Below, in pieces: positions 40,813 through 52,117 of a stretch of 64,000 nucleotides of DNA. Source of the stretch: Gautieria morchelliformis (Eukaryota; Basidiomycota; Agaricomycetes; Gomphales; Gomphaceae); the NCBI GenBank assembly GCA_015179125.1, contig WHVA01000218.1:62001-126000 (forward strand), written 5' to 3'. The position numbers and the translations under genes are program-made. The notes beneath the pieces are model-generated. The model saw nothing but the letters and a program-made list of their open reading frames with translations, had not been told where the DNA came from and did no database searches. Position 1 is the first letter of the stretch, and each line of letters opens with the position of its first letter.

Positions 40813-43334
40813 TGTCTATTTCTCTTACCCCACTGTCTCTATGTTCCCTCTCGTCACTCCCTAGCATCTTCGCCAGAGTTCGCCGCACCCACCTGTCATG
40901 ATTCGTTTATTCTGCGAATCATTTCTCAGCACACAGCGAATGGCCTCCTGAACCAGCGAACGGCTTCCCGAACCAGCAAACATCTTGCCAAAATATTCGT
41001 CGCCATACTGCTTTTGCATTCGCTATTCGCATCATTCCTTCCAGGACGCCAGGTGTTGGGGCCCTCATCCATCATAGAACCCATCATCTGTTAAACTCCC
41101 ACTCCATGACAGACTCACATGCTCGGGATGCATTCGGATAGTGTCAGTTGCAGCCTCCGTGCAGGTTGGACTCAATGGGACTCGTACCACTGCAGGGCAG
41201 GACGAATTAGCTTCGCTGAAGTTTTCACTACACAGTTGCCATGACCCATTCATTTCTTGTATCCAGCTATCCCTGTTTTCCCTTTCACCACCACTCTTCC
41301 ATGTTCACTCGGCTTCACTCCATTCACCCCTTGCTCCATTCACTATTCGCCACATTCGCCAAATGACCATTCGCTACTCGCATCATTTGCCAGTAGCCAT
41401 GCCATCAAACATGATCGACATCCTTTACCTGGATTGATGGTTCATCACTGGTCCTATCATGAATTTCAAGGAGGTGCAGGCTGTCATGACTTGTTTATTT
41501 CTTGTACCCAGATATCCCTGTGTTCCCTTTCACCACTCTTCCATGTTTACTTGTCTTCGCTCCATTCACTCCTTGCTCCATTCGCTATTCGCCACATTCG
41601 CCATATGACCATTCGCCACTCATATCATTCGCCAGCAGGCACGCCATCAAACACGATCGACACCCTTTACCTGGATTGATGGTTCATCACTGGTCCCATC
41701 ATCTTCTCAACTCAACCCCCTTTGGGTGTTCCTATGGCCAGAATGCATTCACGGGGCATCCTACCCATAGGTCATGTGGGATCAACCCAGCAGAAGAAGA
41801 GTCCGTGCAGGGTGGTGTATATGTAGGTCCCAAGGCGTGTTTTCGTACATAGGGGCCTTCGCCCTCTTTCCTCTCTGTCGTTTCATGTTCGCACCCCTCT
41901 TCCATTCTATTGTATGTCTATTTCATCTATTATGTATCCTGACCGCACACCCCTATCCAACCCTGACTCCAGACGGCCTCTTTCCTATTCACTAGCACCA
42001 TACGAGCATTCGGTATAAGTAGTCTACATTCGCATGTATATTCTCCAGTTTAATTATCATACGTCCATCTTGTGCAAACTTGACCTCGCTGTGACCATCA
42101 TCTTGAGCCTTCTCCTGTAGATTTCTATCTTCGACCAGAAGAGGACTTAGGCATCACTGGTGAGTTCTCATACTTCATCTTTGTTACCTTAGCCTTCGAG
42201 TTATTTTCTGTGCTGTCGGCGAAGGGCTCCGAAGGAGTGCCTTCACCGGCGAAAGGATTGTCACTACTTAGACAACCTTTCCGTGACACCTTGCACGTTA
42301 CATCATCAAGTGCCACGGGCTATTTTGCTATGACTGTAGATCAGGGCGAATTCCTTTCGAGTAACCCTCTTACTTCTTAACCCTTACCTCTTCGGTACTG
42401 TTCGCTGGGCGATTCGCTAGATCGCACACGCTATTCGGGCATTCGCCACTAACATGCGATATTAACGCCCAAAATCCAATCTTGACACCACCGACCACTC
42501 CCCCTCTACGTCCACTCTACCCACTGTTTGCCCCATTCTCCGAACCGCTATTCACTGCTCGCGCATTTTGCCAGCAGGCATGCCATCAAATATGATTGAT
42601 ACCATTCACCCGGCATGATGGTTCATCATTAACCCCATCATCTTCTTAATCCAACCCCATTGGGTGTTCGTATGGCCAAAGTGTGTTCGTAGGACGTCCC
42701 TTCCATAGGTTGTGCGGGACCAACCCAGTAAATGAAGAGTCCATGCAGGGTAGCATGTATGCGGGTCCCAAGACATGGTTTTGTCCATAAGTGCCTTCGC
42801 CACCTTTATTCTCCATCGTTTCATGTTCGCATTCTTCCCTCACTCTATTGTATGTTTATTCCATCTACTTAGTATCATGACTGCGCACCCCTGTCTGACC
42901 CTGACTCACGATGGCCTCTTTCCTATTCGCTAATACCTTGCGAGCATTCGATATAAGTAGTTTACATTTCCATGTATATTCTCCAGTTCAATTATCATAC
43001 GTCGTCCATCTTGTGCAAACCTGACCTCGCTGTGATCATCATCTTGAGCCTTCTCTTGGAGATTTCTATCTTCGACCAGCAGAGGACTTAGGCATCACTG
43101 GTGAGTTCTCATACTTCATCTTCATTACCTTAGCCTTCAAACTACTTTCTGTGCTGTTGGCAAAGGGCTCCGAAGGAGCACCTTTGCCGGCGAAGGGATT
43201 GTCGAGACTTAGACAGCCCTTCCGTGAGACCTTGCACGTTACATCGTCAAGTACCACGGGCCATTTCGCTATGACTGTAGATAGGGTGAGCCCCATTTGG
43301 GCAACCCTCTTACCTTGTGAGCATTCATTGGTTC
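40803..43334 (+). repeat. LTR of the TGTCATGAC family, interrupted by a second LTR
   Basis: The parts 40803-40893 and 42493-43334 together follow the order of the copy at 48518-49796. They are separated by another solo LTR (40894-42487) bounded by the direct repeat CCACC. The right end is cut at 43334, where the Gypsy-D LTR begins. It therefore lacks its final 150 bases or so. Confidence 0.65.
40894..42487 (+). repeat. Solo LTR of the TGTCATGAC family, 1594 bp, target duplication CCACC
   Basis: It starts TGTCATGATTCG, ends AATCTTGACA and is flanked by CCACC at 40889-40893 and 42488-42492. It is longer than the 1279-bp copy at 48518 because a segment beginning CATGACC/TTCATTTCTTG is tandemly duplicated (about 41241-41469 and 41482-41700). 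A TATAAG motif lies near 42013. It is rich in TTCGC/GCGAA. The roughly 63-codon open frame on its minus strand (42125-42316) recurs in the other copies. Confidence 0.85.
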
Positions 43335-43892
43335 TGTTATGGTACGATCCGTCGTAAGGTTGACCGAGGTCGGGGGCGAAACCCGAGGTAAGGTCCAAGG
43401 TTACGGGGCGAGGTTTGGATGGGGAAGTCGGAGAGGGACTAGGCTTCAGCTTATGTGCTGCACCGACCCTACGCATGAGTCCCAACTTCGGAGGCAAACG
43501 AATAAGAGGCGAGGTATTGGCTTAAGAGGCGAGGCTTAGAAACTAACTAGGGATCGAAGTTATACGATAGTTGATTTTCAGACTGAGGAGTAGGAATGCA
43601 TACGGGGGGGTTTATATACGAGCGAGGGTTCGAGTCAGGGGTGAACATATTAGTGGAGGTCAGGGCGAGGTCAGGGGAGCGGGGTCAGGGTGAGGTAATA
43701 TATGAATGATGCGTGATGGAGCGGAATCAGTAACTAAGGGGATGCGGGCATGGGATCAAGGTCAGATATGAGCTCAGGCTCGGGCTCAGGCGCAGGATAA
43801 GAATCATATGTACTCGGGCACAAGTATCACAAGGCTCGGGCTCGGAAGAAAGTTATACCGGTAAGTAACTGGCCAAAGGCCGGGTTCTTACA
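43335..43892 (-). repeat. Probable 3' LTR of Gypsy-D, 558 bp
   Basis: Read on the minus strand it starts TGTAAGAACCCGG at 43892 and ends ATAACA at 43335. It is preceded by the purine-rich GAGGAGGGGATAC, a fitting polypurine tract for a minus-strand element. The outer flank is GGTTC (43330-43334); the 5' LTR is missing, so no target duplication can be confirmed. Confidence 0.6.
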
Positions 43893-44066
43893 GTATCCCC
43901 TCCTCATGGCCGAGACCCTCGAGGCCATAATATGAACAAGGTTCGCCTATCCTCGAATCTAGATCCTGGCCCGATGTTAAGTCGCCGGAAAGGCGAAGCT
44001 TAATAGTAGCCGAGGGTAGATAAAAGGGTGGGTAGGAGGCAGTGAACCCAAGTGCCAGCGAATATG

Positions 44067-45187
44067 GTGCACCCCCAAGCTCTCTTTAACTCTGCTATCG
44101 ACGAAAACAGCGTGAACAACGCGTTCGCCCAGACCCTGCTGTCTGAGGAGGACGGTCCCTCGGGCGAGGTTATGCCTGAGGTTCGACCCGAGGTGGTCCC
44201 GTGGCCCATTGAGGATGCAGGGGCCATAGATATGCGGGAGCCGTGGCAGGAAGGGCCCAAATGCAAGAAGGTGAGTACCGTCGTAGTCTGGTCATGGACA
44301 CTGCTGACTTGTGTAGTATAAACACATGCTGTTCTCGTACCACCCCACCGACTTGTCCCTATACGGGTACAAGCTCGCCGACGGAGGACCTCGTGAGTGG
44401 CAACTCGCGACCAAGGCCGAGGCGAGGTGCGCGCGCTGCGAAGAGCGCGACTATACGTGCCTTCGGGCCGTTAGCCTCAACTTCGGCCTCGCCGACCAGG
44501 GTGCCTGCGTGTGGTGCAGGATGTGATCTTTGGGCTGTAGTATAGCCCATGGTCGTCGCAGCAAGGCGACCCCAGGAAAGGGTCAGGCGAGCGCCGTGGG
44601 CAAGAAGCAGGTGAGGAGCGAGAACAGTGAGGATGGACTGAGGCCAAGCAAAGAGGCCAAGGTTCGGGACGAGGTTGAGGATGACGACGACTCTAGCGAC
44701 TGGGTCGAGCGGAATCTCGAGACGAGGGTGGAGAGGATGGAAGCGAGGATGAGCGAGGAGAAGGGTAAGGGGACAGAGGAAGCGAGGCAGAGTGAGGGGA
44801 AGGAAGCCAAGGTGGAGGAAACCGAGGTGGAAGGTCGGAGGGTGAAGAAGGACAAGAAGATGAAAAGGTCGGAGTGAAGTGCAGAGATGAGGGAATTGAT
44901 AGTGGCGGTAAGGGATGTGGGGAAGAAAGTTGGCAAGGTTGGGGAAAGGGTGTGCAAGTTGTTGGGGGAGTTTAGGGCTGCAAATGATAGGATGAACAGG
45001 GCGGATGTGGAGTTTATGAGGATAAGGAGGAGGCGGAATTACTTGAAGCAGGATGCAGGGGGCGAGAGACTTGGCGGATTATGGGGGACATGGGGGTCTG
45101 GTAGAGCGAAGTAGCGGTAGTAATGAGGAGGAGTCAGGTGAGGGTAGCGAGGAGAGCAAGGGAGAGGATATGAGGATGTTGGAGTAA
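44067..45187 (+). pseudogene. Antisense accessory gene within Gypsy-D: six-cysteine cluster plus coiled coil
   Basis: Exon 1 starts at ATG 44067 (MVHPQALFNSAIDENSVNNA) and ends at 44270. A 46-nt GT..AG intron (44271-44316) joins it in frame to exon 2. Exon 2 has FSYHPTDLSLYGYKLADGGP, then the cluster CARCEERDYTC and GACVWCRM-stop-SLGC, giving Cx2Cx6C...Cx2Cx5C, like a Zn2Cys6 or related zinc cluster. A long acidic/basic coiled coil follows (WVERNLETRVERMEARMSEE) and an acidic tail. In-frame TGA codons at 44524-44526 and 44874-44876 and a frame change in the G run at 45083-45087 inactivate it; the tail then runs to TAA 45185-45187. It lies between the Gypsy-D 3' LTR and pol, convergent with pol and 117 bp from its stop. 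A DNA- or RNA-binding role is inference. Confidence 0.6.
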
Positions 45188-45304
45188 ACTAGTAAATGGA
45201 ATAATGGAATTTTCTTGGATTTTATTGATTTTTTTTTTTGTTCGATTGCGAGGGGATTTTGTTATCTAACTACTGGGGTCATGGGGGTTAACAAAGGAAA
45301 ACGA

Positions 45305-46983
45305 TCATAGAGCAGTCAAAGGGCCCGGCTTTCCTGGGTAAGATTCGTGGAAGTCAGTGACCAGCTCCGAGGCATGATCAAGCTCGGAAGCGAGGATCCA
45401 CGAGGTTTCTTCGTCGGTACCTTCATAACCAGTCCACCTAACAAGATAGAGCAGCTTGCAACTCCTTCGTCTATTATCGATCTTTGAGTCGAGGATCTCG
45501 GAGATTTCGAACTCGGGCTCGCCGTCGATAACGACTGGGGGCGGAGGCGGCTGAACTCGGTTCGGGATGGTGTTGGGCGAGGCTGGTTCAAGCATGGATA
45601 CGTGGAATTGTTGGGTGCATTTATGCTCCTGCACCAAAATCAAGCCAAATAGATTCCACCATTCGTATTTCTTTTGATTTTGACTTGAAACCATGCTGGC
45701 ATTCATTCTATGATTTGTCAAATTTTTTCTTTGATTTCTTGAAGCTGTATTTCTACTTCTTTTCATGTTCTGTCCAACCGACCCTTTGTGGGTGGTTGTG
45801 GGCAAGTTTCCTTTTTGAGCTGCGGCTGTTCACTACCGTGCTACGTTCTACGGGCGCTTAGCATGGCACACCGTGGCATCACGGGCGCTAAAGCGCTGGC
45901 TAGTAGTACATGCGCCTGAGACACATTTCCCCCCTCTCTCAGTGACAACTAAATTCACTGAGAGAGGCAAGTAAATTAGTCTTGTTTCCTTTCGATTTGT
46001 TGACCTAGAAATACTGTAGTGAATTAATTTCTAGGTAGTGTATAATATATTTATAGTGACAACTAAATTCACTGAGAGAGTGAATTAATTTCTAGTCTTC
46101 TTTTGAGCACCAAGTCCAAACCTATTGCCGATAATTCCTGTCCTCTACAGGAATACTGGATGGACTGAATGCATGTGTTCTGGAAGTCGAAGGGTGAAGG
46201 AGTGAGTACCCGCTCGGGAAATGATCTCAAAAGGACCCAAAAACTTCTCGGCGAGCTTCTTAGTAGGCCGGGTTGTTCTGAAGTACTGTGCCTTTACAAA
46301 GGCGAGGGATCCTACTTGGAAATCAGGAGCGGGTTTGCGGCGAACATCAGCCAAGGCTTGGTAGGTCTTCTGAGCCTCGAGGATGGTGGGACGAAGTTCT
46401 TGGTGTAGCTCGTCCAGGTCGACCATGAAGTCTCGAGCTCGTTCCGAGGCGAGGTCGCGCTCGGGGTGGACTGCGAGGTTCGGGTGGTAACCCTTATTAG
46501 CAAAGAATGGGGATATGCCGGTGGTTGCGCTAGGTGCATTGTTGTAAGCGAACTCGGCTAGGGGAAGGAGCGAAGCCCAATTGGACTGTTGATAGTTGCA
46601 GTATATCCTGAGGTACCGTCCCAAGGTCCGGTTAGCATGCTCGGTTTGACCGTCACCCTCAGGATGATATCCCAAGGTGAAGTGCAACCGCATGTCCAAG
46701 GCCTTCCCTAGAGAACGCCAGAAGTGCGAGACGAACTCGGAACCCCTGTCCGAGGTGACGTGCGAGGGGACTCCATGCTTGGAAAAGACATGAAGGACGA
46801 AGAGGTGAGCAAGCTCTTGCGAGGTTATCTGGTCGGTGGTTGGAATGAAGATAACCTGCTTAGTGAAGCGGTCAACAATCACTAGTATGGAGGTGCACTC
46901 GGATCAAGGGGGGAGCTGCTCAATGAAATCCATAGAGATGGAATTCCAAGGCTTTTCGGGAACGGGAAGTTGAAGCGGTAGAG
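45305..46983 (-). pseudogene. Gypsy-D integrase and chromodomain, interrupted by a solo LTR
   Basis: The minus frame reads PWNSISMDFIEQLPP, IVDRFTKQVIFIPTTDQ, HVTSDRGSEFVSHFWRSLGK and TLGYHPEGDGQTEHANRTLG (integrase core with Asp and Glu), then a C-terminal segment ending HMHSVHPVF. After the LTR at 45609-46149 it resumes with HVSMLEPASPNTIPNRVQPP and a chromodomain (EFEISEILDSKIDNRR, LYLVRWTGYEGTDEETSWIL). The stop is at 45305. A TGA interrupts the right end near 46905. Sequence right of 46983 belongs to another LTR, so the upstream pol and gag are gone. Confidence 0.85.
45609..46149 (+). mobile_element. Solo LTR, 541 bp, target duplication GGAAT
   Basis: It starts TGTTGGGTGC and ends CCTCTACA, flanked by GGAAT at 45604-45608 and 46150-46154. 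Removing it together with one repeat restores the Gypsy-D frame (VF|HVSMLEP). It is the reverse-complement counterpart of the 3920-4458 solo LTR. Confidence 0.92.
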
Positions 46984-47345
46984 GACACATTCAGTCTCAG
47001 TGGCTGAGTTTGAGTGAGCCAAGGTACCGGAGTTGTAGGTGCTTGAGTGCCTGCAACTCCGAGTTTATGGTTCATGGGACTCCGGTCGGAGTTTGAAACT
47101 GAGCGGCTGTGGCAGAGTTGTGGACGTGCGTGGGTTCATAACTCTGCCTGACAGAATAAGGAGTTTTTGAGCCAGGGAAGCCAAGTTAAATGGCGAAAAA
47201 ATAAGAGGAAATTCAAGTAATATTTGAATAGAGTTCTCCCAACAATAGCCACGTGTATTAGCTACTATAAGCTGGGAAAACAGGGTTTTAAAGCGATTTT
47301 AATCCTTTTTTCGCGAGGCTTTTCATTAGCAATGGTTCCCATACA
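46984..47345 (-). repeat. Fragment of a 1.5-kb-family LTR
   Basis: Read on the minus strand it starts TGTATGGGAACCATTGC at 47345 and matches the first 350 bases or so of the LTRs at 25048-26439 and 32939-34448 (GTTTGAAACTGAGCGGC, TTCATAACTCTG, GAGCCAGGGAAGCC). It sits between truncated Gypsy-D and truncated LINE sequence, marking a rearrangement join. Confidence 0.65.
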
Positions 47346-49875
47346 CTAGCGTCGGTACCTGCGTCTGGCCCCCGTCACCTGCATCCGCTGAGGCGTATCT
47401 GTGAGCTGCCCATATCATATTCTGATCTATACCGTCGAGGAAGTCTTTCCAATGCTCTCTTTTTGACCTCTCTATGTCTTCCGCGTAGCGATTCCGAGCG
47501 GCTCTGTGTTCTTCGTGTGCTGCGTGTGTCGGGTCATCTCTTCGCGCATACGATCTCCTGGCGAGCCGCCTGGTCTCTGCTCTGGTGCGTGACAGCTGCA
47601 GGGACCACCATCGCTTCATGTATACCGACGGTCTGTTTTTTGGCACTAGTTCTTCTGTGGTATCCAGAATGGCCGTTGTCAACTCTCGTAAGCTTTGATG
47701 GAACTGTTGGGCAGTGAGTGGTATGGGCTCTCTAATCCTGTCTTTTAACTCAGCTTCGAGGATCTTTCTGTATGCCCTCCAATCCACCTGTCTGTAATTG
47801 GGCTTCGGCGGTTGCATGCTTGCCTTGATGGATACGTCGATCATGGTGTCTACGGGCAGGTGGTTGCTTTTTGGTGGTAGATCTTCTGGCACTGTGCTGC
47901 AGCTAATCATGTTTTCAATGACTGAAGGCGAGGCAAAGACATTATCTGTTCACATGTAATTCCCCGTAGCCATCGATCTTAGCATGGGTACATCCTTAGG
48001 TAGCGCCATGTGTAGTCCGTGATCTGCTACTGCGTCCAAGAGTATTTGCGCCTCGTCTAGATTTGCCCTGGTGAATAGGTGTGCGTTGCGCAGCTCATCC
48101 CACACTGGGTGGTGCCTATTGAAATCCCCGAGCCACACCATGCCCTCTATCTCCCTTTCTTGCGTGGTCCCTTCTGCCACTCTGTGCTGCATATATTTCT
48201 GTATGGCTCTTATACTGTTAGAATGGGCGCAGTCCACGTATGAATTGACTATCAGGACGTCACCCATGTTGGTTTTAATCTTTACTGCCGTAACATCTGG
48301 CGATCCCATATCGATTGCTCCCCATGCGCTCGTCGCCATCCTTTTGCTTATCAGCATCATCGATCTCCTTTGTGTCTCTTTGTTGTGGAAGTGTGTTCTG
48401 GGGTACACTGAGTACCAGTTTGGCGTGGCTCTGGCGTTGCCTAGGAAGTCAATATATGGTTCTTGGATTGCAAGGACATCATATTTTTCAGGTGAGCACT
48501 TAGCTAGCATTTCTACCTGTCAAGATTGGTTTTCAAGCGTTAATATCGTGTATTAGTGAACACAGCGAATGCCCGAATAACTTGTGCGAATAAGTATGCC
48601 GTTCGGCGAATATGTGAACCAATGAATGTTCACAAGGTAAGAGGGTTTGCCTAAACGGGGCTCGTCCTATCTACAGTCGTAGCGAAATAGCCCGTGACTC
48701 TTGACGATGTAATGTGCAAGGTCTCACGGAAGGGCTGTCTAAGTCTGGACAATCCCTTCGCTGGCGAAGGTGCTCCTTCGGAGCCCTTCGCCAACAGCAC
48801 AGAAAATGGTTCGAAGGCTAAGGTAACAAAGATGAAGTATGAGAACTCACCAGTGATGCCTAAGTCCTTGGCCGGTTGAAGATAGAAATCTTCAAAGGGA
48901 GGCTCAATGACGATGATCACAGCGAGGTCAAGTTTGCACAAGATGGACGACGTATGATAATCGAACTGGGGAATATACATGCAAATGTAAACTACTTATA
49001 TCTAATGCTCGTACGGTATCAGCGAATAGGAAAGAGGCCGTCACGAGTCAGGGTTGGATAGGGGTGCGCAGTCATGATACTAAGGAGATGGAATAAACAT
49101 ACAATAGAGTGAGGGAGGGGTGCGAACATGAAACGACGGAGAGTAAAGGTGGCGAAGGTACTTATGTACGAAACCATGTCTTGGGACCCGCATACATGTC
49201 ACCCTGCACGGACTCTTCGTCCACTGGGTCGATCCCACATGACCTACGGAAGGAATGCTCCGCGAACATACTTTGGCCATACGAAAACCCAAAGGGGTTG
49301 GATTTAAGAAGATGATGGGGTTAGTGATGAATCATTAGGCCGGGTAACTGGTATCGATCGTATTTGATGGCGTGCCTCGTTGGTGAAATGTGTGAGCAGC
49401 AAATAGCAGTTTGGTGAAATGCGGCGAAGGGTGAACGGAGAGAACATAGAGGAGGCGTGGCCGAAGGGAGGGGCGAAGCCGAGCGAACACGGAGGAGGAG
49501 TAGCGGACGAGGGAATGGGGGTAACAAGGTGCAGGAAATACATAGGTCATGACAATCCGATTGTCAGAACACCATCGAGAGAGGGTCGAGCAGAGGAGGT
49601 GGTAGACCCAGTGATGACTTGTCAAGTCAGTCCAAAGCCGTCGGCCGTGCGTTCAACGGCGTGGCGATGGTAACGGGCTCGAATCAGTGAACATCGGTTG
49701 CCGAACATGACAATGGTGATCGGAACGAATATGGAAATGGGGTGAGAAATGTCATGACAGAGCACCTGAGTTATGAAGAATAAACATGTCATGACACTAC
49801 CGTTGTCGTTAGCAATTTGTTGACGTTCTGTTGTCTGATTCTCAATTTTCACATTTGTTGGTTTTCTTCGTTCAT
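47346..49875 (-). pseudogene. Tad-like LINE ORF2: endonuclease and linker, split by a solo LTR, RT missing
   Basis: The ATG at 49873-49875 overlaps the ORF1 stop as ATGA. Early codons read KLRIRQQNVNKLLTTTVE; after the LTR (48518-49796, one CTACC counted) the frame continues with MLAKCSPEKYDVLAIQEPYI, the start of an apurinic-type endonuclease, and WLGDFNRHHPVWDE (catalytic Asp-Asn and His). The linker has SRTRAETRRLARRSY and ends near PTLVYG where another LTR cuts it. In-frame TGA codons lie at 49849-49851 and 47950-47952. The reverse transcriptase is lost. Confidence 0.8.
48518..49796 (-). repeat. Solo LTR of the TGTCATGAC family, 1279 bp, target duplication CTACC
   Basis: On the minus strand it starts TGTCATGACATG at 49796 and ends AATCTTGACA at 48518. 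Perfect CTACC repeats lie at 48513-48517 and 49797-49801. It is inserted in the LINE ORF2 a few dozen codons from its start. Confidence 0.92.
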
Positions 49876-51641
49876 CCTTGGCGCGTGTTGTTGTCGTTTC
49901 CGTCTTGCTGTACTGTTTGTGTCCTCTCGCGGCTGACCCCGATTCCGTAGTCATCCAGTCTGCTTTGTGGCCCTTCGCCCTGTTCTCTGTCCTGCCACCC
50001 TTGGTCCATGTGCCCGACTCTTGGGTTCGCACCTCTTCCTCTCCCGCGCGCGTTTCCTCTGCTTTCAATCCTTCCTCTATATCGCGAGTTATCTGGTTCC
50101 GCTTGGGGCCTCTCCCTGCTTCTGCTGTCCGCTTGTCTCGCCATCCTTCTTTCCATTTCCGCAGTTTTCCATCTCCTGTCCTCCTGTTCCCTGAGTTTTT
50201 TTATGAGGTCCCCCACATCATCTGTTTCCTCCACCTCTTGGTGTTGTTCCCACGTCCACGGGTCATCGTTGGGAAAGAATTTGTACGTGTGTTCTGGGTC
50301 GCTCTTTTCTGCCGCTGCGCATTCTGACTTGAATACCAGGCATGTCCTGTCCCATGACGCGTGGCCTTTTGCGTCGCAGTTCGTGCATTTGAATTTGCTT
50401 GGATCGTCTTCCTGGCATTCAGCTGTCCTGTGCTCTTCTCCGCATGTCCCACATGTGTCTCTGCCGCTGCACTCTGCTGCCATGTGCCGAGCGTTGTATC
50501 GCTGACATTTTAGGCACCTTCATGGTTCTTTTTTCATTCTCCTGGCCCAGGTTCTCTTTCCTGCTATTATTATCCCGTCTCTTATGCTTTGATTTGCTGC
50601 TTCTGTGGATGTGAACTTGGCGATAATGTGTGCCGATCTCTGTCCTGCCGTCCTCCTGTGGACGGGCTTTATCCACCGGGTTGAGAGCAGGGATCCGTCG
50701 GGGAGTTTAGAGTCCCTCTCGATCTTTCTCATCTCCGCCATGGCGTCGGGTGAGTGATTCAGCGGCACGTACTCCACTATTACTGATAGCGTTCTTTCTT
50801 TTATCGTGGCCGTCCCGCTGAATTTGCTCAAAAACGACCTCTTGTTCATCTGCACCCATTTCGCTGCCTCCTCTGTTTCCATGTCCAGCACTACTCCCCC
50901 ATTCGCTAGCTTCTTGGCTCCCATGAAGCTTATGTCTATTCTTTCCAGGTCCGGCTCGAGGTTGCTTATTGCTTCGTTAGCTTTCGCTACCAGCTCCTGT
51001 TCCGTTAACTTGCTTAGCTCATCCTGTTCTCGTGACATGTCTCCGTCGATCAGTATTTGTCTCGCTTTCATTTTCGCTTTTGCCAGGTTGTTTAAGTGTG
51101 ACAAGGGGATGTTACCTTTCAATGCGGCTGCGTATGTCGTCCCTCTTGTGTTGCTTTCCCCTTGCCGTTCCCTCTGTCCTTCCATGCTGTTCAAATGCTC
51201 TATGACATTTCTGGCTCCTTCTGTTGCTTCTTCTGCCACCTCAGCCGCCTCTTTGGCCCTGTCAGCGGCTGCTTCCAGCTTGGCCAGGGTCGTTTCAATG
51301 TGCTTTTCGATGTGTCGCAAGACTGCTGCTCCCGCTGCTCTCGTGGCATCCTCCATCATTAGAATGGCCACCGCCCGAACTCCCTCCTGCAGGGTTTTGC
51401 CGCTAATGTTGTGTGCAAGTGATAACAGAGCGTAACTTAGCTGTTCTGTCGACAACGGATCATCCTTCGTGTAGTACCCGTGTTTGTCTAGGAACTGCCT
51501 CGCTTGCTCTCTGGTTCTGACCGACGTGTTTGGCTCCAACAACAAATCTGACCTAGTTTTGTTGCTGGCTTGTTGTGTGGCACCTGCCCTTGTGCGAGCT
51601 TGTGACGTGGCAGGCGCCTGGGGTTCGACGCTTTGTGGCAT
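49872..51641 (-). pseudogene. LINE ORF1 (Gag-like) with three zinc knuckles
   Basis: The frame of about 590 codons starts at 51641 (MPQSVEPQAPATSQARTRAG). It has a long Ala/Glu-rich coiled coil (THIEKHIETTLAKLEAAADR region), an RNA-binding-like domain, and three CCHC-type knuckles near 50370-50520: CLKCQRYNARHMAAEC, CGTCGEEHRTAEC and CTNCDAKGHASWDRTC. The C-terminus is Arg/Gly-rich (RIESRGNARGRGRGANPR). One in-frame TGA at 50520-50522 sits where Arg is expected just before the first knuckle. The stop TGA (49872-49874) overlaps the ORF2 ATG. ORF1 proteins bind LINE RNA. Confidence 0.85.
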
Positions 51642-52117
51642 CGTTTTAACGGCTTCTTTTTCAGGGAAGCTCGGTTTCGCCGCTGGCTGTAGTCAGCGAT
51701 GCACTGGCGTGCAGTTTAGCAAGCGTGTGCGTAGGGAATGCGATTTTGGGTGTTTTGGTGGTGGTGGTAAGCGTGAGAAAAGTCCCTCTGTCTCGTTGTC
51801 TGTGCTCTCTGATGCCGACGTCCATGTGGGGAACACAAAACTGTTGTGATAAACGCAATTATCTTACTCAAATCATTTATATAAAAAGAAACTAATAAAA
51901 AAAGAAGAGAAAATCAAAACAAAAAAAAATCAAAAGAAACACAAACTACATTCACGATAGACGTCGGCGCAAACGACGATCACACAAATCTTACGACACG
52001 CTATATTACCCATAGATCGGGTAGTATACAGGAGTTCGAGCGTCGGCCACATGCGGTCGATCAGGGACGGCGCGCCTATCGGGTGATGGTATCAGCCATG
52101 ACGTCGACAGGTGCCAG
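51642..52117. other. LINE leader and unassigned flank of the minus-strand Gypsy
   Basis: From 51642 to about 51845 the sequence is the probable LINE 5' untranslated region. The A-rich 51860-51950 and the following 160 bases to the Gypsy target duplication (GCCAG, 52113-52117) hold no gene that I can see. Confidence 0.4.

Noticed and set aside
41482-42487. A separate 1006-bp solo LTR starting at 41482
   Set aside because: Flanks do not match. Starting at 40894 gives a perfect CCACC duplication, so 41482 is an internal tandem duplication.
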